Of a DNA stretch of 64,000 bases, positions 10,756 to 22,400 are shown piece after piece (within the stretch, counting starts at the first letter, position 1; each line of letters starts with the position of its first letter). Position numbers and translations under genes: made by a program. The stretch is taken from NCBI GenBank assembly GCA_014529385.2, contig CM043962.1, positions 50,751,405 through 50,815,404 of the forward strand, in the 5' to 3' direction. A model generated the notes under the pieces. The model was not told the DNA's origin. It made no database searches and saw only the letters and a list, made by a program, of their open reading frames with translations. Origin of the DNA: Adiantum capillus-veneris. Its lineage: Eukaryota; Streptophyta; Polypodiopsida; Polypodiales; Pteridaceae.

Positions 10756-11073
10756 CAAGATGCTTGAGGAAGCTATAGTGTCGGCTCATGTTCATGATGA
10801 TCCATATGAAAATCATTGCATAGCACATGCATGCCTGACACTTCACATGCATGTGTATCTCATATTCATAATAAGAGGAAATTTGTGGTGGCCTCAACAG
10901 ATGTAGCCAAAAAGCCCAAGGGGCTTAGAGGCCATCTGTCAAATGAGGAATTTGAAAAAGCAAAGAAGGATAAATTATGTTTTAATTTCCTCGGAAGTGG
11001 GTATGCCATAAAGGATTGTCCCAAGGAAAAATTTGCTACCAAGGGTAAGGAGAAAGCTATGCACATGGTGTGA
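10756..11073 (+). pseudogene. gag remnant with degenerate zinc knuckle
   Basis: The stretch from about 10970 encodes CFNFLGSGYAIKDCP, which matches the zinc knuckle pattern but lacks the second Cys and the His. It is preceded by a Lys-rich linker and followed by 'KGKEKAMHMV' and a stop. It is the C-terminus of Gag of the degenerate element. Confidence 0.65.
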
Positions 11074-11217
11074 TTTCTTTGCCCGGAATCCTCTTCTTGC
11101 TATTGCAATGTGGAATTAATACATATCAAAGTTTGTTCGTGAGTGCTACATTATGGCCTCTATGTGGCAACTGACTTTTGGACCACATAAATTTGTCAGA
11201 ATGCATGTGCTATCCAA

Positions 11218-11424
11218 GGTCACAAGGTGAGAATCGTGGTAGATGATGGAGCATCTCACAATTTCATTAACTACAAGTTAGTAAAACATTTCAATCTGTC
11301 CCAGACCCCTAGTTCCCACCATTACAAGGTAGCTAGTGGCCATGATACAAAAGTGTGGAATACACAAGTTGAGGGGGTACCTCTTGAGATTCAAGGGTAT
11401 GAAATGCCTTGGATTTTCAGGTAA
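11218..11424 (+). pseudogene. retropepsin (protease) remnant
   Basis: Encodes 'VRIVVDDGASHNFIN', the DxGA active-site region with Asp in the position usually held by Ser or Thr, as in the nearby chromovirus. The frame breaks after about 65 residues, before the ILG motif. Confidence 0.7.
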
Positions 11425-11764
11425 TGAATATAGATAAAGCAAATGTTGAGTTAATTCGAGAGTGGTTGCATGGGTTAGGATCATCATTACATCATATATA
11501 TGAGCATAATAGTTTGATGTTTGAATCGGATGGTGTAGTTGTGCTGCTGTTGGGAAAAAAGGATGTACTTTCACCACTTATTTGTACAATTGAGCTTATG
11601 AATCTCTTTTCTAATGATAAAATAGAAGAACTCTTTTTGTGTCACTCTTTATGACATTTTTTATCAAATGCCGATAATACTTTAGTTATGGTTGACGATT
11701 CATCCTGCATGCTTCCTTGTCTTCTCTTCCTTCTCTTGCTACTCCTTTGTCACCACAATAAGCA

Positions 11765-12190
11765 AATAGTGCTGGTAAATTAAAGGAACTTTTGATTGAA
11801 TACAAAGATGTATTTATAGAAGAGTTATCCCCTGGGTTACCACCAACACGTTCTATGCAACAAGGTGCATATGTGGTTGCAATTAGTAAGCCCATTTGTA
11901 AACCACCCTATAGAATGAGCCATTCTAAAGCTAACGAGGTGGAGCATCAACTTGTTGACTATCTCAATAGAGGGTTTATTCAACCTAGCTCTTCACCATG
12001 GGCATCTCCCATTTTGATTGTCTCAATAGAGGGTTTATTCAACCTAGCTCTTCACCATGGGCATCTCCCATTTTGCTGGTGAAGAAAAAGGGTAGTAGCA
12101 TGCACATGCACATGTCATTTTTTTCTTGATGACATTCTATTGCATGATGCATCTAAGGAAGAACACTTACAACATTTGAAGTAGGTCTTT
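11765..12190 (+). pseudogene. RT remnant with internal duplication and deletion
   Basis: Starts with the connection to RT ('LKELLIEYKDVFIEELSPGLPP', then 'CKPPYRMS' and 'FIQPSSSPWASPILIV'). A 59-bp tandem duplication at 11962-12079 repeats the last motif out of frame. The text then jumps from 'KKKG' to 'FFLDDILLHD', skipping about 100 residues of palm before the catalytic YxDD-like site. It is inactive. Confidence 0.8.
11962..12079 (+). repeat. 59-bp tandem duplication
   Basis: The unit beginning 'tctcaatagagggtttatt' occurs at 11962 and 12021, identical over about 54 bp. Because 59 is not a multiple of three it shifts the RT frame. Confidence 0.93.
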
Positions 12191-12339
12191 GATCTGTTAT
12201 GGCAACACAGAGGAATCCAATTGTGATTTTTTGAAAGCATAAATTCACTATTTAGGCATGTAATTTTTTTGTTGCAGGTCTACATATGGATCAATCCAAT
12301 GTGGCTTCCATCGTAATTGATCTTCTCCAAAAAATTGGG

Positions 12340-12790
12340 AAGAGCTCTAGATTTTCTTGGGACTTGCCGATTTTTATCATAGGTTTGTTAAAAACTATGC
12401 CAAAATTGTTGTTCCTATGACAAACCAAGTGAAAGCCAATGACAAATCATTTCATTGGGGAGAAGCTCAACAAAAAAGGTTTGATGCACTCAAGGTTTCT
12501 CTAGCTATTGCACCCATCTTAGTTGTTGTGGATCCAATGAAAACCTTTTGTGCTTGAGAGATAGATGCTAGTAATCGAGCTATTGGAGCTCTTTGAAAGA
12601 GAACTCTATGCAATAATGTTTGCTCTGAAAACATGGTGACATTATATGTATTGTGCGCAATTTGAAATAGTGCTTGACTATGAAAGTATAAAATGGTTTA
12701 CACAACAATCTGACTTGAAGGGTCAAAAGGCTAGGTGGGTTGAGATTCTTCAAGAATACAATGTGAATCTTTAATAACATAAGGATAATA
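12340..12790 (+). pseudogene. RNase H remnant
   Basis: Encodes 'GLADFYHRFVKNYAK' (RT/RNase H connection), then 'EIDASNRAIGAL' (first catalytic Asp), 'ELYAIMFALKTW' (Glu) and 'VLDYESIKWF'. Several stops interrupt it. Confidence 0.75.
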
Positions 12791-13019
12791 CACTGTGGTA
12801 GTTGATGCTATTAGTAGAATGCATGAGACCAACTCTTCTCTGTAAAGGGTACATATTAGCATGATCATGCACACTCCAAGGTGTGGAGTCATGTAAAAAA
12901 GAGGGATCCTTTTCAATCCAATGTTGATATTGCATCTACTTCCTTGACACTCGGTTCTCCTCCTTTGAGTGATGACATGACTAGATAGAAGGATTTTTCT
13001 ATTGATGATGGGTGCCTAC

Positions 13020-14030
13020 TCCACAAGGGAGAGTTTGTGTATTGATAGACACCGACATTCGACTCTAAATTCTTTATGAATGTCATGATAGTTCAAGTGT
13101 AGGACACTTGGGAATAGAGAAAACTTATGTACTCTTACAACGACAATTTTAATGGCCAGGTTTACATGGATATGTTTAAGAATATGTCTTGCATTTCCAA
13201 AAATGTCAAGTTAATAAAGCAGAGCGCCTGAAGGCAGCAAGTCTCTTACATCCTTGGATATTCCCATTAATAAATGGGAGAGTGTTTCTATGGATTTTAT
13301 TGTGGGTCTACCAACCATCGTATGAGATTGTGACTTAGGATGGGTGATTGTAGGTAGGTTGACTAAAATTTGTAAGTTTATTCCAACCAAGTCCACTATT
13401 AAAACTCTCAAGCTAGCCAAGTTGTGTGTTGTTGGATTGCCTAGCAGCATTGTGAGTGATTGTGATCCCAAATTTAACAATCATTTTTGGAGGATTGTTT
13501 TTAAATAGTTGCTGACACAACTCAATATCAATAATGCAGATCACCCAGAGATGGATATGCATACTAAATGTGTTAATCAAGTGCTAGAGGATATGCTACA
13601 AGCACACGTTAGCAAGAAACAATCCGATTGGTATTTTGGAGTTTTCTTATCATGCTACAAAAATGTTACTACGAGGTTTAGTCCCTTTATGCTTATGTAT
13701 GGTTTTTAATCTAGATCGCCAATTATTATGGTGGACTTGGCTACTAAGAACACTCAGCAAGTCAAGGACTTTATCCAAAACCATATGGATATGCTGAAAA
13801 TTGCTCATGGAAATGTTTGACAAGCCTAAGAAAAATACAAGAAGTATGCTAAAGAGAATGTGGGCAAATCACCTTCACGGAATGTAAAGAGGTCTTATAA
13901 GATATTCCAAAACATTTAGAAAGTATAAAAATTGGTCCTACACCTAAGTTATCTCGTAAGTTTTGTGGTCCATTCAAAATAAATGAAAAGTGCAAAAATA
14001 CTGACAAGCATCCTATTTGTATCAAATGAA
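13020..14030 (+). pseudogene. integrase remnant
   Basis: Recognisable pieces are an HHCC-like stretch around 13080-13210 ('SSVGHLGIEKTY' ... 'CQVNKAERLKAA'), the second catalytic Asp region at about 13430-13480 ('GLPSSIVSDCDPKF'), and the sequence after it ('INNADHPEMDMHTKCVN'). In that piece the usual HPQTDGQTE has lost its Glu, so the triad is broken. Stops and frameshifts separate the parts. Confidence 0.7.
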
Positions 14031-15099
14031 GAGCTCCAGCAAGGCTGTCTTGACATGACTTAAAATCGGCAAAGACAAGGCCGAAGTCGAAAACGATAGG
14101 TTTTTGGACTTGATAAAATTGTGTCGGCAAGGTCAAGTCAGCATGATGTTCGGCAAGGTTGTCAAAATCCCAAAGCATGGATTTGAAAATCCAACAAGAA
14201 CAGGCATGGGCCGTGAGAGTTCTTCGTCCTTCAAAAAAGACACAAGTGTTTGTGTCCAACACGGACTAGATATCATGATATTTTTTGGGGTTATCAGTTC
14301 TGTTTGCTTTATGTTTCTAATATCCTATACATGAAATTGTTTGACTTGTATGTAGGCCATTAAGGCGAATAAGGTCATGTAGTGCGAGCGAACTATCCCA
14401 ACAAGGGTAGTAATGGGTATTGTGTTTTGGCTTGGTTTAGGGAACACTACAAGCCAAGCCAAGGGACCTTGAGCTCAAATTCTCTGGGTGCAACTCTCAA
14501 GGAGGGTGAAGATCCTTAAAGTTATTTTTGGAAGTTATTTTCCTCTACATAGAAGGTATTGGTGCATCTGACAAGCTGCCTTTCAAGTTATAGTTTCAAT
14601 TTCACCTTGGTTATGCAATTATTTGCATTTTGTTTTGTTTGTGAATTCACCTTATTGTGAATCTAAACGCAAGCTTGAGCACTGCTTACCGCCCAAGGGG
14701 TGTGTATGAGCTTGTCGAGAATGGTTTGATTTTCATTACATCAAGGCTGTTATTTGACTTGCCAACCTCCATTAATCTGCATGAATTGGCGAGCAAGGCT
14801 CAACGGCACCTCAAGTTCAAGAAGTGAAATAGTTTTTTATTATAACGATGTCCTTATCTAAAGAAAGGCTTCTGTATTATGTATCTTGCATAATGGCTTT
14901 CCAAGTTGGTCATATGCTATAAGCATACGAATTTGAGAGCACTTTGTGAGTATATCTGGATGGTCTTTCAGTTAATGCTACTATGCATCAAGCTAAGGGG
15001 TTTTCATTGCCTGTTGGAATCCACTGCTATGAGCCATAGAGTCAGACAACCATACTATGGGATGCCCCTGCGGAAAACATTAGTGTTCTTAGGAAGATA
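14031..15099 (+). other. 3' non-coding part of the old gypsy element
   Basis: About 1 kb between integrase and the pol tail, without open frames of use. A phrase on 'aagtgaaatag' and scattered T-runs are all I see. Confidence 0.45.
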
Positions 15100-15239
15100 C
15101 AACCACTTTTGTTTTTGAGGACGAAAATGCTTCTCCAAGGGCGGAGTAATGTCAAGCCTAGGGTAAGACATTCATGACATAGATCTAACAATCACCTATA
15201 GAGGTCATGACTTGGTTTGAGTGCTTGTGGATCTTTCAA

Positions 15240-15690
15240 GTTAACCAAGATGGTTATTTATAACATTGTTGATTCCTCAGCCATGTTGTAAGGCATTGTG
15301 ATCCCTTTTTACCAGTCATTTTGGAAGACTGTCTGTAAACGGTGGGGAAAACTACCTCAATAATGTCATTTATCCAAAGAGGATAGGCAGATTACAAGTG
15401 TAATCTTGTGCTAATTGGATTGCTTGGTGCTAACGAAGAAAGTCGACCTTGTCAAGCATTCACAGATAATCAATCTTGTCGAATTGTACCATGTATTGAA
15501 AAGGAAAAAAATACATGCAAGGTGTGTACCGTGTATCTGTTGGTCTTGATTACTGTTGTCCTTGACCATATAGATTTGTCTCGATCGATGAAACTTCTGA
15601 AAAACTTTGCCTAGGAACCATGTCCTAGCAAAAATGCAAATCCAGAACACAAAAATAGAGAAACCCATGTCAGCTGCAATACCCATTGAA
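15240..15690. repeat. dispersed repeat, segments A then B (right copy)
   Basis: Diverged copy of the blocks at 2531-2965 in swapped order: A at about 15248-15415, B at about 15440-15680. See the left copy. Confidence 0.7.
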
Positions 15691-16020
15691 TGGTCATGTC
15701 ATATAGTGGTAAATCTTCCCCAAATTGATATGCTCATAGCATACTCCAAACTGTGCGTCGGTAGTATACCATAAGCATGAAAAAGGGAGCCTTGCTTCTA
15801 ACATTTCCCTGTCGAGATACAGTGGATAATCCCTGCGTCTTATATATAATAGCAATACCCATTGAATGGTCATGTCATATAGTGGTAAATCTTCCCCAAA
15901 TCGATATGCTCATAGCATACTCCAGACTGTGGGTCGGGAGTGTACCATAAGCATGAAAAAGGGAGCCTTGCTTCTGACATTTCCCAGTCAAGATACACTG
16001 AAGAATCCCTGCATCTGACC
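15676..16020. repeat. 176-bp tandem duplication
   Basis: The segment beginning 'gcaatacccattgaatggtc' at 15676 recurs at 15852. Both copies run through 'ccataagcatgaaaaagggagcc', with more than 90% identity by eye. Confidence 0.9.
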
Positions 16021-16965
16021 CAGGTTCGTACTCAGGCCGTGCTTGACTCTGGGCTTCAACCAATCATTTCTCTTTGCTAACAAAGTATTTAGCAAGCATT
16101 TGGTGTTGATGGCAAATGTTGCAAGCCATGCTTGTGGCTTCAGTGCGTAAAGTGCACACATATTGGTTGCAGGTCATATAAATAAAAAATAATCAGCTGC
16201 GTACCTCATGAATAACTCGTGTTGTCGACGTGCCTTTGTCAAAATTTCCTTGGCATAATGGTCCTCTGTCTCGGGATCATCTTTGCCTTGGTGTTGCTTG
16301 AGGCCTTGGGCCGTCGAGAACCAAGCCCCATGATGGACATGCCATACATGCTTGGAGGCAAGGCCACCAAGGATCATGCCTTGCATGCATGAAATAGAGG
16401 GCCATGCCACTACTTTTCACCTATATAACTTGTCAAAATCACTTTGATATGGATTACGACATCCGTAGTGTGAAGAAATTTGAAATAAAGCCTTGAACAA
16501 ACTCTTCCAAAATACTTGTCGAAAAGAGAATTTGCAACACAATCCTGCCAAGCTGCAAGTTATGCAATGCGATGAATTCTTGTACGAGGTTTCACCCTGT
16601 GGTTTTGCACCATTCCTCACTTCAATTCACATCTCGATGGAATACACTAGGTGGGAAGACACCTTAAACAAAAAAAACTTTGGCTTTTTGGCAAATTGGC
16701 CACCTAATGTGTGAACGGGATTCTCTTAAAGAGCTATTGTGCTGCTCTGCAACACCGTCGAATGAGGAATAAAGTGAGAGAGAGATTTTTGCTCCATGAT
16801 TGGCTTGGCCATCGTGATGAACTTTGCTCCCCCCACCATCACGACCTTGTCGAGCCCCCCTTTGCACTCTTTTTTTGTGCTGCTCGACTCCCTCCTTGTT
16901 CTTGATATAAAGATTGTTGCACACGATCGTTTGCCCTTTGACCTCTTGCTTAGAAACCTTAGGCT
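16021..16965. other. non-coding stretch beside the inverted short LTR
   Basis: No supported gene. It lies internal to the minus-strand primer site at 16966-16982, so it is probably the truncated 5' leader of a short-LTR element. A C-rich patch at about 16828-16836 and short frames on both strands have no recognisable domain. Confidence 0.4.
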
Positions 16966-17128
16966 ATGAGCTCTAATACCAGTGTAAATCCCAGGAACCT
17001 GCCATATGAATACATCCGCCCTACCACCCTTTAAGTAGGCCCTTGACCCTTCATATAGTATTATCGTGTCCACACCTTGGCAGATGGCCCTTGGCCTAGG
17101 TCTGTTTGGGTTTGCCCTTGGCCTTATA
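16966..17128 (-). repeat. short LTR (146 bp) with primer-binding site, minus strand
   Basis: 16983-17128 is the reverse complement of a relative of the LTR at 10556-10702. On the minus strand it starts TATAAGGCCAAGGGC (TG changed to TA) and ends GGGATTTACA. Directly after it, 16982 down to 16966 reads CTGGTATTAGAGCTC, an initiator-Met-type primer site. So this is a 5' LTR of the same short-LTR family in the opposite orientation. Confidence 0.75.
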
Positions 17129-18603
17129 GAAGGGGCCTAGACCTTCTAGCTTGAGGATAAAATCTCTATAATGTGAGATATACTCAGGGAGAAGGGAGCA
17201 GTTTGGCAGTGTGTGCACATCACAGGTTTGCGAGTGGTTTTGCTCGTGTACGTGGAAGCTTCTACTCCGGCATTGTGTGCACACAGATTGCACTGCAAGA
17301 GAAGCCCAGATTATAGATTCGAGCTTAGGCATGTAGATTCAACTTGTATAGAGCTTATCTAGCAAGCCATTGCTGATTTTTTCATAGAAGAAGTAGGAGC
17401 AGGAAGTGTTGCAGCTTGTTTTTGTTGTTTTTGGCTCTCGTAAGAATGTTTTTTTGCATATCTCCGTCATACGGAGTCGGATAGATATGATCTAGGAGTC
17501 TAGGTTGGGGTTTTTGGCACGTTCCAGATGTGCTAGTTATATCAAAATTTTGAAATTTTGAGTACTTTTTTTTGCAGCAGCGTGCAGTAACCTCGACAGA
17601 TTGAAGCTTGGTAGTTTGATTCCTACATTGCAGAGCATTGTGTGGTTTGCATCTATGGCTATGTATGGAACTCTGTGGTGCTATTTGAGAGGGAATTCAC
17701 CTTGCTTTTTTGTATAAAAGTGATTCCTTGGGATGTGACTTGCGTATTGTTACACATCCGGATGCAATTCTGTATGCATTGTATGACTGTGTGGGGCATC
17801 CCATAGAGTGGTTTTAGCACAATTCTGTCCAATTTATGCTATGTATCCATTTACAGATACAGCTTGAGCAAGGTATAGCTCGCAGGTATGAGGTTCATAG
17901 ATATACAAGTGTTTCAGACAAGTTGAGGTGTCCATAGGGCTACTCGTGCAGGAGTGAGCTCGGTTGCCATGCTTATGGTACTTGTATGCCATATGTGGAT
18001 TTGCGATTGAGACGGATTGGTCTCAAAAAGGTTTATGTGCTTTTTGACTATGGTCCATAGGTTTTTTCTTGCTTCTCTCCGTCGTGATTTGAGAGCGTTG
18101 TCACTTTTGACTTGGTCTATGACATCTATGGATGAGAGGCCGAGTCTCTGTTTTATGCATTACCAAAACGAATTCATTGATGCATTTTACGTATTGTTTA
18201 TGTTGCCGATTTTTTATGGTTGAGATGTTTTGAGTTTTTACTTAGTTTTTAGGGGAAATTCAGTTGGATTTTTTTCCATGTTTCATGCGTATCTGCAATT
18301 GTACTCTCTGATGGTTTAGTGGTCGAGTTTGACTCCCACTTTTGACAGATTTTGTTAGCCTTGCACACACTCTTGTCTGATGGTTCGACGTTTGACATTG
18401 CAAGTGCAAATGTTTGCTTGTCATGGCCTAGTGGTGCATCATATATGCTACAACATGTGCGCTATGTTCTTGAGATGAGACAAAGCTTGATCTCAGTGAG
18501 ACAGTTAGTAGATTGTGGGTGTTAGATATTAATTATAGAGAACTCTTTCCAAATGCATTGCAATCATTAGTGATTGCCGGAGGAGCTTGTAGTGGCTTGG
18601 TAT
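17129..18603. other. non-coding stretch, nothing recognised
   Basis: About 1.5 kb, T-rich, with only short unremarkable frames. I see no repeat partner elsewhere in the window. Confidence 0.45.
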
Positions 18604-18936
18604 TGTAAAGTGTGAGCTTTGTCCTAGAATATAAGTCAAGGAGAGAAGAGAGCGAATTATCCCACATGCAGTGGTGCAAGGTTGTAGAGCTACTTAAAGG
18701 TCATTTCATGAATGAATAAACCACTCCATTTTGCATCGCATCTCCCTTGTTTATGGTGAGCTTGTGATGGGTTAGCAAATACTCAAGATCGTGTTTATGA
18801 GTCCAAGTTAATCTATCTTGGAACCTAGTTCGCTTGAGTGATAATCTAACCTACACACACTCACTTGTGTGCACGATGTTTCTCTTTCATCCACCCTAGC
18901 TAGCACAATCCCATTCCCATCAAGTGGTATCATAGC
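18604..18936 (+). repeat. probable 5' LTR and primer site of the interrupted copia-type element
   Basis: Starts TGTAAAGTGTGAGC at 18604 and ends at 18922 (CCCATCA). A primer site TGGTATCATAGC follows at 18925-18936, initiator-Met type with one or two changes. The copia-type gag begins 3.1 kb downstream at 22000. Another TGTAAAGTGTGAG start lies at 58572 beyond the second gag half, preceded by purines. The match there lasts only about 15 bp, so the pairing is tentative. Confidence 0.5.
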
Positions 18937-19410
18937 TTTAGGTTATGTTAGCTAGGTTTGTCGTTATTCATTAGTGTGTTAAGTGATTAGCATCTCCATT
19001 AGATTGATTTGCATTTCTTAATTATGATTACAATCCATTGGTATTTTCCATAACTAGTTGCAGCTCTTTTAATCAAGCCCTAATCTAGCTATGTGTGGGC
19101 ATGTCCTTGGCATACCCAACATGCCACTACCCTCCATGGCTAGAAAGTCTTGATTAGGGAGAGGATTAGTATCCAATTGTTGCATTTTTTAGTCATTTTT
19201 GGTGTTAATTTTCTCGTAGCCTGCATCTTCAATCAATCTCTCTGCCTTTGGAATCACCTAAAATATTCACCTCATCACGAAGTGCTCGACACAATCTCTC
19301 CATAGAACCTTCAAGTACTCCATTCCGACACCGGAAGCCCATCCAAGTGAATTTCCCGATTTAGATGTGTGTGCATTTTGTGTCTGTAGCAGCAAGGATA
19401 AAGCTGAGAG

Positions 19411-19412
<2 letters not shown>

Positions 19413-19504
<92 letters not shown>
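19413..19504. repeat. (AG)n microsatellite, ~90 bp
   Basis: A long, nearly perfect AG run, the longest purine dinucleotide tract in the window. Confidence 0.95.
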
Positions 19505-19507
<3 letters not shown>

Positions 19508-20479
19508 TGCATTTAATGCCAAAAAGGAAATTCTTTTCCTTTTTGTCTTGGGAAGGAAGGACAAAAAACCATGGGAACGCCCTATTTATAAGGCTTTGAC
19601 CTTTTTTGGCCTGCTAAAGGCCTTAGTGCACTATAAGCAAAGGTCGTTTTAATTTGTTGAGAGACAAGTGTCCCTAAGAGATTCAAAAGTCTTGTGAATA
19701 GAAAGCTATTCTCCAGGAGCATTTACTTCAAATTTCTTTGAGAGTGTCCCTAAGGGATTCAACAGTCTTGTGAATGGAAAGCTAAAACTTTGGAATAGAA
19801 AGCTATTCTCCAATGCAGCATTTACTTTGTCTCCATGCTTGAAAATGACTTTAGAGATCAAAACATTAAACAAAATATCCATAGGAGTTTGATCTTATGA
19901 TGCAGTCTTTGAGAAGGTCTTTTTGTCTAAGCGGCAAGTTTCCTCCTTATACAAATACAAACTGGAAATACTAGTAGAAATTTTCAAATTTGCAAAATGT
20001 TTGAACTATTTTCTAGTATTTATCGGGTTTTTCCCCCTTTACCACCATCCTTTGCAACCGGCTAATCTCAATTTTCAATCGGCTTAAGCCTAAGCTCAAA
20101 CACACCTTTCTAGAACACTGATATAGTGAGGTATTGAAAAACGATTCTCTCATTTGAGGATTTTTTTAAAAAAAACCACTAAATTGTTTTATTATTTTCT
20201 ATGCTTATTTGAAAGAATTAAAATATTCTTTTGTTTTGATTTTTAATGTGTCTTTTTATTTAACTTCCTTTTTGTTTTATTTTGTTTCAAAATATTGATG
20301 TGCAATGTGCACCATTTACCTTATTATTGGGGCCCCTTCATAATATATATGCCATTTGCGAGGAGCGAGTACCGACTAGAAGAAAATAAAAAAATGGCCC
20401 ATTAGTGGAGATGACAAGAAGATGCTTGAGGAGATTTAGAGGTAGAGGACTGAGAAGGGGGTGCCTCCCAATTATGGAT

Positions 20480-20573
20480 CTCTCTCTCTCTCTCTCGCTC
20501 TCTCTTGTCATAGAGCAGAGGTAGGGACTCTTCATAAAGCATAGGTGAATAGAATCTCTTCTTCTTCTTCTTC

Positions 20574-20617
<44 letters not shown>
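20480..20617. repeat. CT/CTT microsatellite cluster
   Basis: Two (CT)n runs (about 20480-20505 and 20578-20617) with a (CTT)n run between them. Confidence 0.9.
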
Positions 20618-20620
<3 letters not shown>

Positions 20621-21645
20621 TCCTCCCTTGATATAGGCATAGTGGAGATGATGTGGGGGGACTGCTCTATAGGTGCAAGTCCATGAATGGTGGGGGAAGC
20701 TTAGGTGCAAGATCACAAGAAAGGTGAATTTGCAGGCTCGTAGGGACGAGTCCAAAGGTAGGACAACACATAGACGAAAAGAGGTTTTAGCGACGGGAGC
20801 AGGAGGTGAGGACTAGGCAATGAGGGTAGAGGGAATCTTGAAGGCATCTTTCAATCAGTGTATTTTATTTTAAGCGAGCTAGTAGGAGCCACTTTTTAAA
20901 AATAGATGATACAATTTTATATTAAAACACAACAAAAATTCCATATGATTGTAAGCACTTACTTGAACTTGCTCTCCCTCGTTTCCCTTTACTTAGCAGG
21001 CCTTCGTGCCTTATCACATGTTTTTAAAAGGGGCCAGACACAAAAAGCTGCCCACGCTTGCACGCCCACTGGACAGAATTCAGCCCATGCGGTAAATCGT
21101 ATTGCAAGCAATTTTGGACCTGTGGATGGCCATAACCGACCAGCAGATCTAAATTGTACGCACCGTTCTTGGTCGGTGGTCTCCAACCGACGCCCTCCCT
21201 GCCCAAGCTGCCCGTGCCTACTCGCTCCTACTCCGACTGTCTAACCTTGCGTGCTCAACTCCCTTTAAGGGGATTTTGGAGTCCACCTCAGGGAGGCCCC
21301 CCTTCCCGTGTGGCGGCCTGGCTCCCAACCTCTTAAGAGGTGCTTCCCCAAGGCAGCCAGCCCCGCGAGCACCAACCGGCCCCTGTTAAGTAGCCATTCT
21401 CGTGACAACCAAAGCCTTAAAGCATCTCATCAAGGGCTAATTCCCGCAAGCAAAAGATTCAAAGCTTCAAACCTTCTTCCCGTCAAAGCTTCAAAGAAGG
21501 AATCTCTGAGGCCATTAAAAGACGAAACCTCAAAGCCAGGAGCTTCAAAAAGCTTCATTTGGCTACTTCAAAGCAAAAGGCACCACCATTTACAAAGAGC
21601 ATCTTCACTCCAATGAAGAGGAGCTTCACAAAGTTCGAAGGAAAT

Positions 21646-21685
<40 letters not shown>

Positions 21686-21999
21686 AAAACTCTAATTTGT
21701 TTTTGCAACCAAGCACCATTTACAATGTATATCATAATCTACATCTAAAGCAAGAAGGGGAGTTGCTTGGGGGGTATACTCTCCCACACACACTTGAAGT
21801 GCAAAGTGCAAGAGCTCCATCTCCTTCTCCAAGCTAGTAGAGAAGTTGAGAGCCTACACCAACACTCTTGGCTATGGAATGTAAATCCAAACAAGATCCA
21901 TGCTTCAATGCTTTGGTGATGATTTCATAGTTGTGCTTGTGTAAAAGAGGTAGACATTGGCTAGGAGAGTCTCCTAAGCTAAGGCCCCTCTATAGCGCA

Positions 22000-22400
22000 A
22001 TGGAAGAGAAGGGGCTTAAAAAATTTAATGGGGAGGGCTTTCATACTTGGCAAACCAAGTTGAAAGGCTACATAATGAAAAAGTAGTGGGGAGTAGTCAA
22101 GCCAACGATCACTGATCCGACATCTACTGATGGTGCAAACATACTGACACAAGCTATGAGTGCACAAAATCAATCCAAGGATGAACAAGCATTAGGAATC
22201 AAATTTACTACACTACATGACAATTATGTACACTTTATTGATGATTGTGAAACCTCATCAGCTGCATGGAAAGCACTAGAAAAAAACTTTGGAGCTAGAA
22301 AAAAGAAGAGCAAAGTAAGCTTAAAGAAGGATCTATACAAATTAAAAATGGAACATAATTAAGATGTTGCAAGCTTGGTCAATCGCCTCAAAAGCATGAC
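22000..22400 (+). pseudogene. copia-type gag, first half, interrupted by the giant element
   Basis: ATG at 22000. The frame reads 'FNGEGFHTWQTKLKGYIM', then 'DCETSSAAWKALEKNF' and 'LKKDLYKLKMEHN', the pattern of the copia Gag core (Trp-containing start, later 'W..L...F'). It has stops (TAG at about 22086, TAA at about 22360). At 22401 the LTR of the giant element begins, right after the target duplication ATGAC. The frame resumes at 57893 with more of the same domain and then a zinc knuckle. Confidence 0.8.

Larger units (their letters stand above)
10556..15149 (+). mobile_element. old, degenerate plus-strand Ty3/gypsy element
   Basis: A 147-bp LTR (10556-10702) is followed by remnants of gag, protease, RT, RNase H and integrase in canonical order. 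A pol tail and purine tract (about 15100-15149) then lead into the beginning of a second LTR (TGTCAAGCCTAGGG at 15150, similar to TGTAAGGCCAAGGG at 10556 for about 15 bp). Every domain has stops or deletions. No primer site is recognisable after the first LTR. The short LTR is unusual for gypsy and may be incomplete. Confidence 0.7.
18937..21999 (+). other. long leader region with microsatellites, no gene
   Basis: About 3 kb between the primer site and the copia-type gag. It contains (AG)n at 19413-19504 and CT-rich tracts at about 20480-20505, 20555-20617 and 21651-21680. A diverged duplicate phrase ('gtccctaag.gattcaa.agtcttgtgaat') occurs at about 19670 and 19747. Open frames through the dinucleotide tracts are artefacts. 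Part of this may be other inserted repeats. Confidence 0.5.

Noticed and set aside
20989-21616. Several overlapping frames of 60-112 codons on both strands, possible host gene
   Set aside because: No domain, no splice-consistent extension, and low-complexity 'SK/ASK' repeats from a degenerate 'caaagcttcaaa' stretch; most likely repeat DNA.
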